Made by a program: the position numbers and the translations under genes
Shown here: positions 7,031 through 15,708 of the stretch, in pieces
How the letters are laid out: each line of letters opens with the position of its first letter
Numbering within the stretch: the stretch's first letter is position 1
Assembly: GCF_900106955.1 (NCBI RefSeq)
Contig: NZ_FNNI01000010.1
Coordinates: forward strand, 24,831-88,830
DNA length: 64,000 nt
Source: Aidingimonas halophila
GTDB taxonomy: Bacteria; Pseudomonadota; Gammaproteobacteria; Pseudomonadales; Halomonadaceae
Direction of reading: 5' to 3'
Notes under the pieces: generated by a model
Told to the model about the DNA's origin: nothing
Seen by the model: the letters and a program-made list of their open reading frames with translations, nothing else
The model's database searches: none

Positions 7031-8059
7031 ATGAACGAGAGGTCTATGGCGATCGGCAACGGCAGTGATCCAACGGGGCGAGCCCCGCGTTTGCACGAAC
7101 AAATAGCCAGTGAGTTGCAGCGCCGGATCGCCAGGGGCCGTTTCCAGCAGGGTGACCGGCTGACAGAGGTCGGCATCGCCAACGATTTCGGCGTCAGCCG
7201 GGCGACGGTCCGCAATGCCTTCAAGTCGCTCGAACGCCTCGGCGTGCTCAATCGCACCGAGCACCGTGGTGTAACAGTGGCCCCGACAGCCCAACCGGCA
7301 TTCCAGGCGAATCAGGACGATGATGCCCCGGACGAGCACGCCGCCCTGATCAATACCGCCAGTTGGGAAAGCATCTATCAGGACGTATCGCGTCAGGCGG
7401 TCGCTCGCTCGGCCTACGGTGCCTGGCGGATCATCGAGACCGAGCTGGCCGCCAGCTATGGCGTCAGCCGCACGGTGGCACGGGAAGTGCTCGCACGGCT
7501 GGAACATGTCGGTATCCTGCGCAAGGACCAGCGAGGGCGCTGGTTGCTCCCCCGCTTGACCGCCGAGCGCATCACCCAGCTTTATGAAATGCGCTGGATC
7601 CTCGAACCCAAGGCCCTGCGCCACGCGGCACCGAACCTGCCCCGCCGGCTCCTCGACGACATGCAGCACGAACTCGATGCAGTACTCAGCCAACCTGAAA
7701 TCGTGCTTCCCCAGGAGTATGACCGGCTGGAGAAACGGCTGCACGTGGAACTGCTCTCGTACGGCGACAACCAGATCCTGATCGAGACGCTGCAGCATTA
7801 TCATGCCCTGCTGATCGCCAACGCCCACCTCTACGACACAACGCCCTCCGCCTACGACGTCGACCCTTTCATGGAAGAACACCTGGCGATCGTCCAGACA
7901 CTCCAGGCGGGTCAGCCGGATAACGCCGCCGGGCTCCTCGAAGATCACCTACGCGGCGCACTGGATCGGGTGCTCGGCCGTATCGACTACATGGTCCGCC
8001 ACAAATCGTTCGACCCGCTGCCCTACCTCAAACCACTCTCGGATGGGACTGCGACGTGA
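7031..8059 (+). CDS. GntR family regulator with two winged-helix domains
   Basis: A regulator of about 342 residues. From the ATG at 7031, residues 21-85 form a GntR winged helix (LHEQIASELQRRIARG, then DFGVSRATVRNAFKSLERLG). After an acidic linker a second, similar winged helix follows at about 112-177 (WRIIETELAASYGVSRTVAR and LARLEHVGILRKDQ), and then an FCD-type ligand domain with LYEMRWILEPKALRHAA. Ordinary FadR-like proteins have one such domain and about 230-250 residues. It follows the TAXI permease gene by 63 bases and probably controls the palindrome at 3854-3883. The start is uncertain: GTG 7007, ATG 7031 and ATG 7046 are all possible. Its last residues recur at 12590-12661. Confidence 0.85.
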   Translation: MNERSMAIGNGSDPTGRAPRLHEQIASELQRRIARGRFQQGDRLTEVGIANDFGVSRATVRNAFKSLERLGVLNRTEHRGVTVAPTAQPAFQANQDDDAPDEHAALINTASWESIYQDVSRQAVARSAYGAWRIIETELAASYGVSRTVAREVLARLEHVGILRKDQRGRWLLPRLTAERITQLYEMRWILEPKALRHAAPNLPRRLLDDMQHELDAVLSQPEIVLPQEYDRLEKRLHVELLSYGDNQILIETLQHYHALLIANAHLYDTTPSAYDVDPFMEEHLAIVQTLQAGQPDNAAGLLEDHLRGALDRVLGRIDYMVRHKSFDPLPYLKPLSDGTAT

Positions 8060-8259
8060 GAGGTCACTCGGCATTCCTCTACGCAAGTGTGTCTTCTTGA
8101 CCTTCTCTCACTTGATGTCGGCATCGCTGACCTCCATAGCAGTTAGCGATAAGTGTCCATTCTTATCCACTGAAGAGAGTGCCCCCTGAATGGATAGCAT
8201 ATATTAGCGCTAGACAGCCCCTTAATATTTTCGGTCACCTGTAAGACTCCAGGCTCGAA

Positions 8260-9615
8260 TCACATGTGCTGCGTCACTCGTAGCGTGCGATATTTCCTTA
8301 CATGCAGCCAGGTCAGCAACAACATCCCCGCCAAAGCGGAAACAATGGAGGCGAGAAAAATCCCGAGCTTAGCGCTATTGATGAGACTTTCACTAAAGGC
8401 CAGGCCTGCAATGAACAATGCCATTGTGAAACCGATTCCAGAGAGCAGACTGCCACCTGCAATCAGGCCCCACGTGAGCTCGGCTGGACGAGTGGCGATG
8501 TACAAACGCACAGCTAGCCAACTGAAAAGTAACACACCGATGGGTTTTCCGAGGACAAAACCTAAAAAGACTGCCACGGTGACCGAACTTCCAAAGTCAC
8601 TCAAGGAAAGTAATAATCCGGCATTGGCAAATGCAAAAAGCGGCATGATAAAAAAACCGACCCATGGGTGTAACGCAATTTCGAGACGTTCTAAAGGCGA
8701 CAATGACTCGCGTGCCGCAACCGAAGCCACCTGTAATGTTTCCCTGTCTTGCGTGTCTCTATTGCTTTCACTACTGGTTGGATGAGCAACGACCTGTCCT
8801 AATATAGCGTATAGTCGCTCATCACTGACCCAGCGGCGTGCGGGTGTCATCAAGCCAAGTATGACGCCGGTGATAGTAGGATGAATTCCTGAGGCATCAA
8901 CGGCTAACCATATAGCCGCCCCAACAAAAAAGTAGAGAGGAAAACCGCGCAAGCCGAGCAGAGCCATTGCTCGTACCGTGAATAAACCGATCATGGCTAA
9001 CAACAATGCATTCCAGCTAATATTGCTACTGTAGCCAATAGCAACGACCAGAATAGCGCCGATATCGTCCATAATCGCCAGCGACAACATGAACAAGCGT
9101 AAACTTTGTGGGATACGGGGCCCCAACAAGGCGAGACAGCCGATGACAAAGGCTGTATCGGTAGCCATGACCGTACCCCAACCATTCTGACCAGGTTGTC
9201 CTGCTTGCAAGGTCAAGTAGCACAAAGCGGGGATGGCCATACCACCCAAAGCGGCGATTATCGGCAAAGCGGCCATTCGCGGTCTACTAAGTTCTCCAAG
9301 TACCAGCTCTCGCTTGAGTTCCAATGCGACAAGAAAGAAAAACAGGGTCATCAAACCATCGTTGATCCACTCGCGCAGCGGCCGCGAAAATTCCAGCGAG
9401 TCAATGTGAATACCTACCGGGGTCATCCATATATTTTCGAAAGCACTTGCCCATGGTGAGTTAGATAACGAAAGGGCAAGTATCGTGAATAAAAGTAGTA
9501 GTCCTCCCCCAGCTGACTCAATGCGCAAAAATCTTGAGAAAGGTCTCGTAATTCGGTCTACGTATCCCTTGGGAAGTGGTGTGTGATGTAGATCTATTTT
9601 ATGATCCTGAACCAT
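8260..9615 (-). CDS. nhaA: NhaA sodium/proton antiporter
   Basis: A 451-residue NhaA: inner-membrane exchange of one sodium for two protons, used for salt and alkaline pH tolerance. The ion-binding aspartates are present in ATDTAF and in IMDDIGAILVVA, and the segment INDGLMTLFFFLVALELKRE and the ending GGSLLSGIGFTMALFIAGLA are typical. A hydrophilic loop of about 35 residues (HPTSSESNRDTQDRET) follows LGQVVA, as in longer NhaA types. The start at 9615 has AGGA nine bases upstream; a longer form to 9642 has not. The gene is clearly AT-richer than its neighbours and stands alone, which suggests later acquisition. Confidence 0.93.
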   Translation of the reverse strand: MVQDHKIDLHHTPLPKGYVDRITRPFSRFLRIESAGGGLLLLFTILALSLSNSPWASAFENIWMTPVGIHIDSLEFSRPLREWINDGLMTLFFFLVALELKRELVLGELSRPRMAALPIIAALGGMAIPALCYLTLQAGQPGQNGWGTVMATDTAFVIGCLALLGPRIPQSLRLFMLSLAIMDDIGAILVVAIGYSSNISWNALLLAMIGLFTVRAMALLGLRGFPLYFFVGAAIWLAVDASGIHPTITGVILGLMTPARRWVSDERLYAILGQVVAHPTSSESNRDTQDRETLQVASVAARESLSPLERLEIALHPWVGFFIMPLFAFANAGLLLSLSDFGSSVTVAVFLGFVLGKPIGVLLFSWLAVRLYIATRPAELTWGLIAGGSLLSGIGFTMALFIAGLAFSESLINSAKLGIFLASIVSALAGMLLLTWLHVRKYRTLRVTQHM

Positions 9616-9842
9616 GAAACTGCATCCTAGTGATAAGAACACTTACCAGGTCCCGGATGGTTATCACGCGCTTGGGAATACCTCCGGGCCTTCAAGTGAC
9701 CAAGCTTTCATCATTGCTACAGGCAGTTAATGGTACATGGCCTTTGGCATGCCGGAAGGACGACCAGCCAGGCCCCGCAGCACCGTCATTCTCATTGCAA
9801 ACCAAGGCAGCGGCTTCGCTAGCTCATTCGGTCATCCGATAC

Positions 9843-11285
9843 CTACTGATACGCCCGTTCAATCATCGAAAGTCGGAACCAGTGACGTGTCGGAACATCC
9901 CCTTTGGCAATCGCCAACAGGCTGGCGAGCCGTGCTTCGAAAGCGAGCAGATCGTAGCAACTGCCGTCGAGAGAGTTGTCGTCCATTGAATAGTCGATCG
10001 ACAGGAGTTGACGCTCGGGATCGAAAAGGAAGGTAAAATCCATTTCCAGCGCCATCCGGCGAGCAGTGTCGGCGACCTGTCTATATCGTGCCTGCAGCCG
10101 GAATAGCGAGGCGGCCTTGCCGAATGTTTTCCGGTCGCGGCAATGCTCGGCCACCGACTTACGCAAGGCTCCGATCCAGAACAGGAGCTCTTCAGCCCAC
10201 GAGGCTTCGACATCTCGCAGGGTGTCATGAACCATGCGCGTGGTTTGATCAACGAATCGTTTCAGAGCCGGCAACCAATCCGCGAACAGAGTATCGCCCT
10301 TCAAACGTGCCTCGATCTCGTCCAGACGCTCCTTGAGCGCAGCGACATCGGCGTCATGACTCATGGGTACCGTGCGGAGGGTGTCACGGACGAGACGCAG
10401 GTTATCCGCGATACCCGGGCTCGGGTCAGACAAAAGTTCGGCTTCCGACCAGACCTCACAGGCATTGGCGACAACCAGAAGGTGACCGGCGAGGCTGCCA
10501 CTATCGACCAAAGAGATATATCCAGGATCCAGGCCACGCAAGCGTTTGGCCAACTGGGCGACAAACGGACCAGCCAGGGGACTCATGCCGCGCATCCATG
10601 TCTTGGCGTCAAGCGAGGAACGTTCCCCCTCGGGGACGAGCCATCGCGTCGCCAGGGTGTCAGCGTCGTTGCGCGCTGCCTGTTCGCTGATCATCTGGTC
10701 GGCAAGTCGTCGCAGGTTCTCGACGAGCACGATACGCAGGGTGATCGCCACTGCCCACAACTCCCCGATAGTCAGCGGTTGAACGCGTTGATAGGCAGCA
10801 ATGAAACCACGCAAGTTATCGGGATTGAGATGGCTATCGGTGTGAGCAATGAATGCCCAGGCTACCCCGAAAACGCGAGGGTAGCCCGCCAAGGGGCCCG
10901 TTCCCAATTTCGGTAATTGCCGATAATAGCCGGGAGGCAGATCGCCACGTATCTCGCGGATCTGGGCTTCGATGAGATGGTAATTGTCGAGCAGCCAGGC
11001 CGCAGCGGGAACGATATCGCGCCCCTCGGCCACTTCCGCGGCACTCGCGTGATACGCTGCCAGCAGAACCTTGGCATTGTCCTCCAGTCGTCTTGCCAAC
11101 GGCAGGACCCTGGGCGGCGTATCAGTGACACACTGAGCCGAAGCAAGGCTGCCGGCATGCTGCTCAAGCCGTTCGATACTGAACAACTCGTCCCGCACAG
11201 GGGCCGTATCATTCCAAGGCGATGACGAGGTAGAGGCCCAGCCTAGAATACCGAGAAGCGAATCCACAAGCACTATCCTGGTCAA
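9843..11285 (-). pseudogene. Cyclic beta-1,2-glucan synthase (NdvB/ChvB), deleted remnant
   Basis: The 480-residue frame has the N-terminal region of NdvB/ChvB (ARRLEDNAKVLLAAYHASAA, WLLDNYHLIEAQIREIRGDL, VFGVAWAFIAHTDSHLNPDN) and, at its end, the start of the glucoamylase-like region (CYDLLAFEARLASLLAIAKG, DVPTRHWFRL). In complete enzymes, about 2700-2900 residues long, these parts are separated by membrane helices and the glycosyltransferase domain, which are missing here. After HWFRL the reading changes to SMIERAYQ and stops, so the phosphorylase part is also lost. It is best read as a gene with an internal and a 3' deletion. A functional short protein cannot be excluded but would lack the synthase activity. 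Confidence 0.72.
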
Positions 11286-11766
11286 GGCGTGTTACCCATT
11301 GGGGCAGGCGATACTGCGTTTCCAGAATAATGCAAAAGGTCCGGGCACTTGTCGGTTCGCTAGCGTACAGTCCCCTCTCCAGAACGGGCCGATGGGAGGG
11401 AGAAAATGGGGCTTATGCGCGCCAGCGCACCGAACGCTCGGGTTGATTAGTGCAACATGACATCGCTGCTGTCATGCATTTCGCGGATGGCGTCACCAAG
11501 GTCACTCCCATGAAAAATCTCAGCGACCTCCCTATCAGCGCCGGTACTCCAAGGCCCTGGCACCCAATCATTGCGCGGCGTCCCGACCACGAGCCGGCCG
11601 TATTGGGTACACTCATGTACGTTCACGTTCCTCTCTGCGATAACCAGGGTGAGCCTTTACAAGCGGCTCGCGGTGACGACGAACTCATGAGTATGGAGCC
11701 CGGCCAAACCTGAATGGTCCCGGCGGGTCTACGCCCGCCATTTTCTGCAACGCCCCATCGCGTCGG
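11286..11766. other. Gene-free stretch, nothing recognised
   Basis: This 481-base stretch upstream of the glucan-synthase remnant and downstream of the Crp/Fnr gene holds no gene I can support. A plus-strand frame at 11450-11713 (87 codons) has no ribosome site, no family resemblance and mixed codon use. No clear terminator with a T run was seen. Confidence 0.4.
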
Positions 11767-12489
11767 TCATTGCAGGATTGTGCCATAGGGCATCAGGCGA
11801 TCGCTTTCCTTCTTGACCACGGCGTAACACTCGCAGCTAAGTTGCTCGAGTCGCGCCCTGTCGAGTACCGTAATATGCCCGCGCCGATATTCGATCACGC
11901 CCATTTTATGTAGCTTGCCGGCCGCCTCGGTGACTCCCTCACGACGGACCCCCAACATGTTGGCGATCAGTTCCTGGGTCATGTTCAATTGGTTGCCCGG
12001 CAACCGGTCCAAGGACAACAGCAACCAGCGGCATAGCTGCTGATCGATCGAGTGATGGCGATTACATACCGCCGTTTGTGCCATCTGTGTGATCAGTGCC
12101 TGAGTATAGCGCAACAACAGGTTCAGCATTTCTCCATGGCGATTGAATTCCTTCTTGAGCTGATTCACCGGCAGCCGCAACGCGTGGCCGGCACTTTGCA
12201 CGATCGCGCGGTTGGTAGTGCTTTCGCCCCCCATGAAGACAGCGATACCGACCAGACCTTCATTCCCTACTACCGAGATTTCCGCGGATGCCCCGTTCTC
12301 TGTCACGTAGAGAAGCGACACAATCGCATCGATCGGGAAATAGACATGACTCAGTAACCCGCCCGCCTCGTGCAGCACCTGCCCAAGGGACAGATATACG
12401 GGCTCAAGAAGAGACGATACGCGTTGCTTGGCCTCGTCTGGCAAAGCAGCAAGCAGTTGGTTTTGATCATGTGAGTGACTTTCGGTCAT
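11767..12489 (-). CDS. Crp/Fnr family transcription regulator
   Basis: A 240-residue regulator with an N-terminal cyclic-nucleotide-binding-like barrel (LGQVLHEAGGLLSHVYFP, VGNEGLVGIAVFMGG) and a C-terminal winged helix (LNMTQELIANMLGVRREGVT). The cysteines that hold the iron-sulfur cluster in Fnr are absent from the N-terminus, so it does not sense oxygen in that way. The ending KMGVIEYRRGHITVLDRARL is of the kind common in halomonads and pseudomonads near stress genes. The start at 12489 follows a GGGGGACAAC ribosome site; a longer frame to 12555 lacks one. No target genes are evident next to it. Confidence 0.85.
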   Translation of the reverse strand: MTESHSHDQNQLLAALPDEAKQRVSSLLEPVYLSLGQVLHEAGGLLSHVYFPIDAIVSLLYVTENGASAEISVVGNEGLVGIAVFMGGESTTNRAIVQSAGHALRLPVNQLKKEFNRHGEMLNLLLRYTQALITQMAQTAVCNRHHSIDQQLCRWLLLSLDRLPGNQLNMTQELIANMLGVRREGVTEAAGKLHKMGVIEYRRGHITVLDRARLEQLSCECYAVVKKESDRLMPYGTILQ

Positions 12490-12589
12490 GTGTTGTCCCC
12501 CCTGGATAGGGTCTCGTCCTTGCTGACTATCAATATATGCGTCCTCATTGGGCATCGTTCAGTGTGACCTTCCTCGATCATGCCGTCTC

Positions 12590-12661
12590 ATGGCCCGCTA
12601 CGAATCGTTCGAGCCACGACTGCCCTATCTCAAGCCATTGTCGGATCCGGCGGGGCCGTGA
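12590..12661 (+). pseudogene. GntR regulator, last 23 codons only
   Basis: The 23 codons M-A-RYESFEPRLPYLKPLSD-PAGP before a TGA match the end of the GntR protein at 7031-8059 (MVRHKSFDPLPYLKPLSDG). Nothing of the rest of a GntR gene is found upstream, where the Crp/Fnr gene begins on the other strand. It is the tail of a lost paralogue, directly next to a truncated VOC gene, so both look cut by the same event. Confidence 0.6.
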
Positions 12662-12684
12662 GCGATCAAGCGTTCGGCGTTGAA

Positions 12685-12882
12685 GTTGGTTCCACACTCT
12701 GCCGGTGGCGTAGGGACGGGACGCTCGAGTAATCCCCCGTGAATCCCTTCCGTGTCGATTCGCCAGTAGGGAATCGGCAACCCCGCCTGTTTCTCGAACT
12801 CCCAGCCGAACACATCCCGGTAGCAATGCATTGCCGCTTCGGGGTTGGTTGCTTGAATCTCGAAATATGCAACCGCGTTCAC
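12685..12882 (-). pseudogene. VOC (glyoxalase-fold) protein, truncated
   Basis: The first 66 residues are the N-terminal half of a VOC-fold protein: VAYFEIQATNPEAAMHCYRD and VFGWEFEKQAG, then a substrate strand PIPYWRIDTEGIHGGLLERP ending in PAECGTN. Normal members have about 120-130 residues in two such halves. After CGTN the frame runs on for 19 unrelated codons into the antisense of the GntR tail and stops at 12625. A ribosome site (AGGAGG) precedes the start, so a half protein may still be made, but half of the metal site is missing. Confidence 0.75.
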
Positions 12883-12952
12883 ATGACCTCCTGTCGATTT
12901 AAAACCCCAGCCTCAGGGAGGCCGTCCACGGGAGCATCCCCTGCAAGCCCCG

Positions 12953-13315
12953 TCAGGCCGATTCTTCGAGCGGACGGAGCTCGGATTCACCTTCGAACTC
13001 CGGCCAATGAATGCGATGGAGTTCCATGAATTGCCTCGCCAAAGCGACCGCGTCGGCGTGCGTCTTCGCCTCAATCAGGGCATAGCCGCCCACCACCTCC
13101 TTGGTCTCTGTGAATGGACCGTCCGTGACGCTGATCTCCCCGCCTGCCAGGCGAACGCGAGTGCCCTTGGCGAGCGGTTGTAAACCTGCGCCATCGAGGA
13201 ACACGCCGCTTTTGATCTGCTCCTCCACGAATTCTCCCATCGCCTCGTAGAGCTCGGGCGGTACTTCCGTATCGCCATAGTCACTGGGATGTTTGATGAA
13301 TATCAAGTACCGCAT
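12953..13315 (-). CDS. YciI-like / DGPF-domain protein
   Basis: A 120-residue member of the YCII-related (DGPF) family. It begins MRYLIFIKHPSDYGDTEVPP, has LYEAMGEFVEEQIKSGVFLD, and carries the DGPF motif in SVTDGPFTETKEVVGGYALI. These small ferredoxin-like-fold proteins are often encoded beside sigma factors or other stress genes; their biochemical role is mostly unknown. The start at 13315 was chosen for the match to the family N-terminus and for GAGAGG upstream; the frame to 13387 is longer without support. The start of the truncated VOC gene lies 70 bases downstream on the same strand; the methyltransferase lies upstream. Confidence 0.82.
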   Translation of the reverse strand: MRYLIFIKHPSDYGDTEVPPELYEAMGEFVEEQIKSGVFLDGAGLQPLAKGTRVRLAGGEISVTDGPFTETKEVVGGYALIEAKTHADAVALARQFMELHRIHWPEFEGESELRPLEESA

Positions 13316-13430
13316 AGTCGTGCCTCTCGTGGTGAATGGATTCCGGAGCCCGCGGGCGGCTCTCCCGACAGGAACTCGGTGTCGCACGCGGCTACGCCCT
13401 TAATCGAATGGCAGGTGCGGAAATCGACAG

Positions 13431-14264
13431 CTAGCCCGCCGTCGCTACTGTGCGGGTGCCTACCGTCAGAAGGTATCGGTTCTCGACAACCGCCGAGCCG
13501 TCCGTCGCACGGTTGTAGCGATCGAATACCGCACGCAGGTCACTACGCAGACTTTCCCTGGTTTCATCATCCGACGCACTGGCCGCCCGCATGGCCGGGC
13601 CGAAATAGTTGAGAAACACCTCGACTGCGTGGTCAACCGAGCGGTAGTACTGCAGCGCCGTACGCTCCTCGCTGTCGACGGCGCTGGTGCCGGATCCAAG
13701 CAATTCCTTGAGACCGGCTTCAGTGCCCCAATGCATCGGCGGCCTGAGCCCAGGCGGTGGAGGCATATACTTCGCGTTGGTGGCGAAGAAGTCCCCGCTC
13801 CAGCCCTGCGGGAGTGGCGTCGCTAGCCCGATCTTTCCGCCCGGGCGACAGACTCGCAACATCTCCGACGCCGCTCGTTCTTGGTCCGGTGCGAACTGCA
13901 CCCCGTAGACGGACAAGACTGCGTCGAAGCTGGCATCCGGAAACGGCAAGGTCTGTGCATCAGCCACGCGGAAGTCGATCCCGAATCCCTCCGCGGCAGC
14001 TCGCCGCTTGGCACGTTCGATCAACGCCGGCACGTAGTCGATACCGGTAACCTCACAGTATCTCCGCGCTGCCACCAGTGCGGCAGTCCCACTCCCGCAG
14101 GCAACGTCCAGCACTCGGTCACCTCCGCGAGGATCGACCGCCGCACAGAGAGCTTCGGCCATCACCACATTCTGCCGTGCGATTTCGTGAAAATCCCCTG
14201 TGGCCCAGGCTTCCTGCTGACGTGCGGTGACGGCCCCGTAATCAACGCTCGCATTCTGGTTCAT
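13431..14264 (-). CDS. Class I SAM-dependent methyltransferase
   Basis: A 277-residue methyltransferase of the UbiE/COQ5-like group. Motif I is VLDVACGSGTAALVAARR, then GIDYVPALIERAKRR, the acidic loop FRVADAQTLPFPDASFDAV and the post-motif LRVCRPGGKIGLATPLPQGW. The methyl donor is S-adenosylmethionine; the acceptor cannot be told from the sequence. The C-terminal part (GTEAGLKELLG, VEVFLNYFGP) is common in actinobacterial and proteobacterial relatives. The start at 14264 follows GGAAGGAG. It stands alone, 115 bases upstream of the YciI-like gene. Confidence 0.88.
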   Translation of the reverse strand: MNQNASVDYGAVTARQQEAWATGDFHEIARQNVVMAEALCAAVDPRGGDRVLDVACGSGTAALVAARRYCEVTGIDYVPALIERAKRRAAAEGFGIDFRVADAQTLPFPDASFDAVLSVYGVQFAPDQERAASEMLRVCRPGGKIGLATPLPQGWSGDFFATNAKYMPPPPGLRPPMHWGTEAGLKELLGSGTSAVDSEERTALQYYRSVDHAVEVFLNYFGPAMRAASASDDETRESLRSDLRAVFDRYNRATDGSAVVENRYLLTVGTRTVATAG

Positions 14265-14428
14265 GAGTTTTCTCCTTCCACCGATGGGAAGTCCCCATGG
14301 ACATCGACAAGGCGGGGTTACCCAACCCCGGATGCAGTTGTCCATGTAGAGCGAAGCAGAACATTTGTCAGACAGCAGCGCATGATTAGGCTGTCTCGCC
14401 CGCAGAGTGAATGTGGCCTGTGTCCTTG

Positions 14429-14671
14429 CTAGCGATCGTTCGTGCCCTTTCCCGCGAGGACATTGGGGATACACTTCTCGGTATGTGCGATACGCGTCTT
14501 AGACTGCTTCGCCTCTGTGAAGTGTAGGACGTAACCTCTCCGTGACCGAGCGCCAGCGCATGAAAATGCCTTCGCGAGCCTGCGGTTCTTGTTCAAGATC
14601 TGGGTCAGTGCTTCCGGAAGCTCCAGCTCACGCTTCGCCTTGAAGTCGACCTTCAGTCCCGGCCTGCTCAC
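14429..14671 (-). pseudogene. YdeI/OmdA family protein, C-terminal fragment
   Basis: An 80-residue frame matches the C-terminal half of YdeI/OmpD-associated proteins: FKAKRELELPEALTQILNKN, then RRGYVLHFTEAKQSKTRIAH and an ending of the KCIPNVLAGKGTNDR type. Full-length proteins have about 180-200 residues with a different domain before this. No such domain is seen upstream, so it is probably the 3' end of a broken gene, though a short domain-only protein is possible. It lies in a zone of several other fragments. Confidence 0.6.
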
Positions 14672-14782
14672 CGCTAGCGCTCAGCGATGCGTGTCCACGG
14701 CAGTGTGGGAAGTCCGCAGCATTGGAATGGGCCGATACAGCCGGGTGTGCGAGCGTACCGACGATGACTAACCTCCAAGCTG

Positions 14783-15553
14783 TCATAGCCTGGATAGCTG
14801 ACGGGCGGTGGAAATCAACAGACTCGACAGGTTTTGTTCCAATTCCTCAGGCATACTCCGCACACGAGACATCGAGATGCTGACAGCTGCGCGAGGGCGA
14901 TTGTGTCTATCCAGCACCGGGGCAGCGATGGAGATATCGGAAAGAAAATATTCCTCTATCGACAAGGCATATCCCTGACGCCTGCACTGCACCAAGCGCT
15001 CCATGATGGCAGGTAACTCGTGCACGGTGTTCGACGTGTAACACTTCCTGTCCGTGCGCTCCAGGATATCCCTGGCTTCCCCCGCTTCCAGTTGGGACAA
15101 CATCGCCAGCCCAGGGGCCGTACAGAATGCCGGTAGGCGAGAGCCAATGGTGATGTCCGTATCCAGCATGTTGCGACTCAACATGCGAGAAAGGTAAACC
15201 ACATCCGGCCCGTCCAGAATCGTCAAACTGACCGAGCCTTCCGTTTCCTTGCTCAGGTTCAGCAGATAGGGGCGCACCTTATCGACCAGTGGGTGGGCAT
15301 GAAGATAGTGTGCGGCAATATCCAACGTTCGCACGCTCGGCTCTATCAGCTGGGTTTCTTCGTTGCGCTGCAAGTAGCCTAGCTGCGTCAACGTGTGGAT
15401 GAAGCGCTGCGCGGCACTCCGGTCCATATCGCATCGCTCTGCCAACTGCTTGACGCTCATCGCCGGATGCTCGGCATCGAAGACTTCGAGGATTCGAAAT
15501 GCCTTTACCACGCTCTTGACCATTAAGCGGTCCACTTTTTCCTGTTCACTCAA
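14783..15553 (-). CDS. IclR family transcription regulator
   Basis: A 256-residue IclR protein: an N-terminal winged helix (SVVKAFRILEVFDAEHPAMS, LAERCDMDRSAAQRFIHTLT) and a C-terminal effector domain with the family segments SVSLTILDGPDVVYLSRM, GSRLPAFCTAPGLAML and IAAPVLDRHNRPRAAVSISM. IclR proteins commonly act as repressors relieved by an aromatic or short-chain acid. It is divergent from the crotonase gene, and the 155 bases between hold two inverted repeats (15639-15657, 15666-15682). It most likely controls the crotonase, CoA-ligase and TRAP genes up to 21052. Confidence 0.9.
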   Translation of the reverse strand: MSEQEKVDRLMVKSVVKAFRILEVFDAEHPAMSVKQLAERCDMDRSAAQRFIHTLTQLGYLQRNEETQLIEPSVRTLDIAAHYLHAHPLVDKVRPYLLNLSKETEGSVSLTILDGPDVVYLSRMLSRNMLDTDITIGSRLPAFCTAPGLAMLSQLEAGEARDILERTDRKCYTSNTVHELPAIMERLVQCRRQGYALSIEEYFLSDISIAAPVLDRHNRPRAAVSISMSRVRSMPEELEQNLSSLLISTARQLSRL

Positions 15554-15638
15554 TGCCTTACCCCTCCCTAGCGGTCGCCACGCCTAAACAATGGCATATC
15601 TTGTGTCAATTTTCCGCTTTACAATAATCTCAATTCAA

Positions 15639-15657
15639 CTACATTGATTAAATGTAG
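15639..15657. promoter_or_regulatory. Inverted repeat, possible IclR operator 1
   Basis: CTACATT, five bases, AATGTAG. It lies in the divergent promoter region, 52 bases before the crotonase start, and could be one site for the IclR protein or overlap a promoter. Confidence 0.5.
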
Positions 15658-15665
15658 ATCATTAG

Positions 15666-15682
15666 TGATTGCATTGCAATCA
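15666..15682. promoter_or_regulatory. Inverted repeat, possible IclR operator 2
   Basis: TGATTGCA, one central base, TGCAATCA: a perfect 17-base interrupted palindrome ending 26 bases before the crotonase start. Its size and position fit an IclR-type operator; bound protein here would block the crotonase operon. Confidence 0.6.
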
Positions 15683-15708
15683 TAAGCACAAATAATCTAG
15701 AGGCCATC

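Noticed and set aside
11450..11713. An 87-codon plus-strand frame in the gene-free stretch
   Set aside because: There is no ribosome site and no family match; it is too weak to call a gene.
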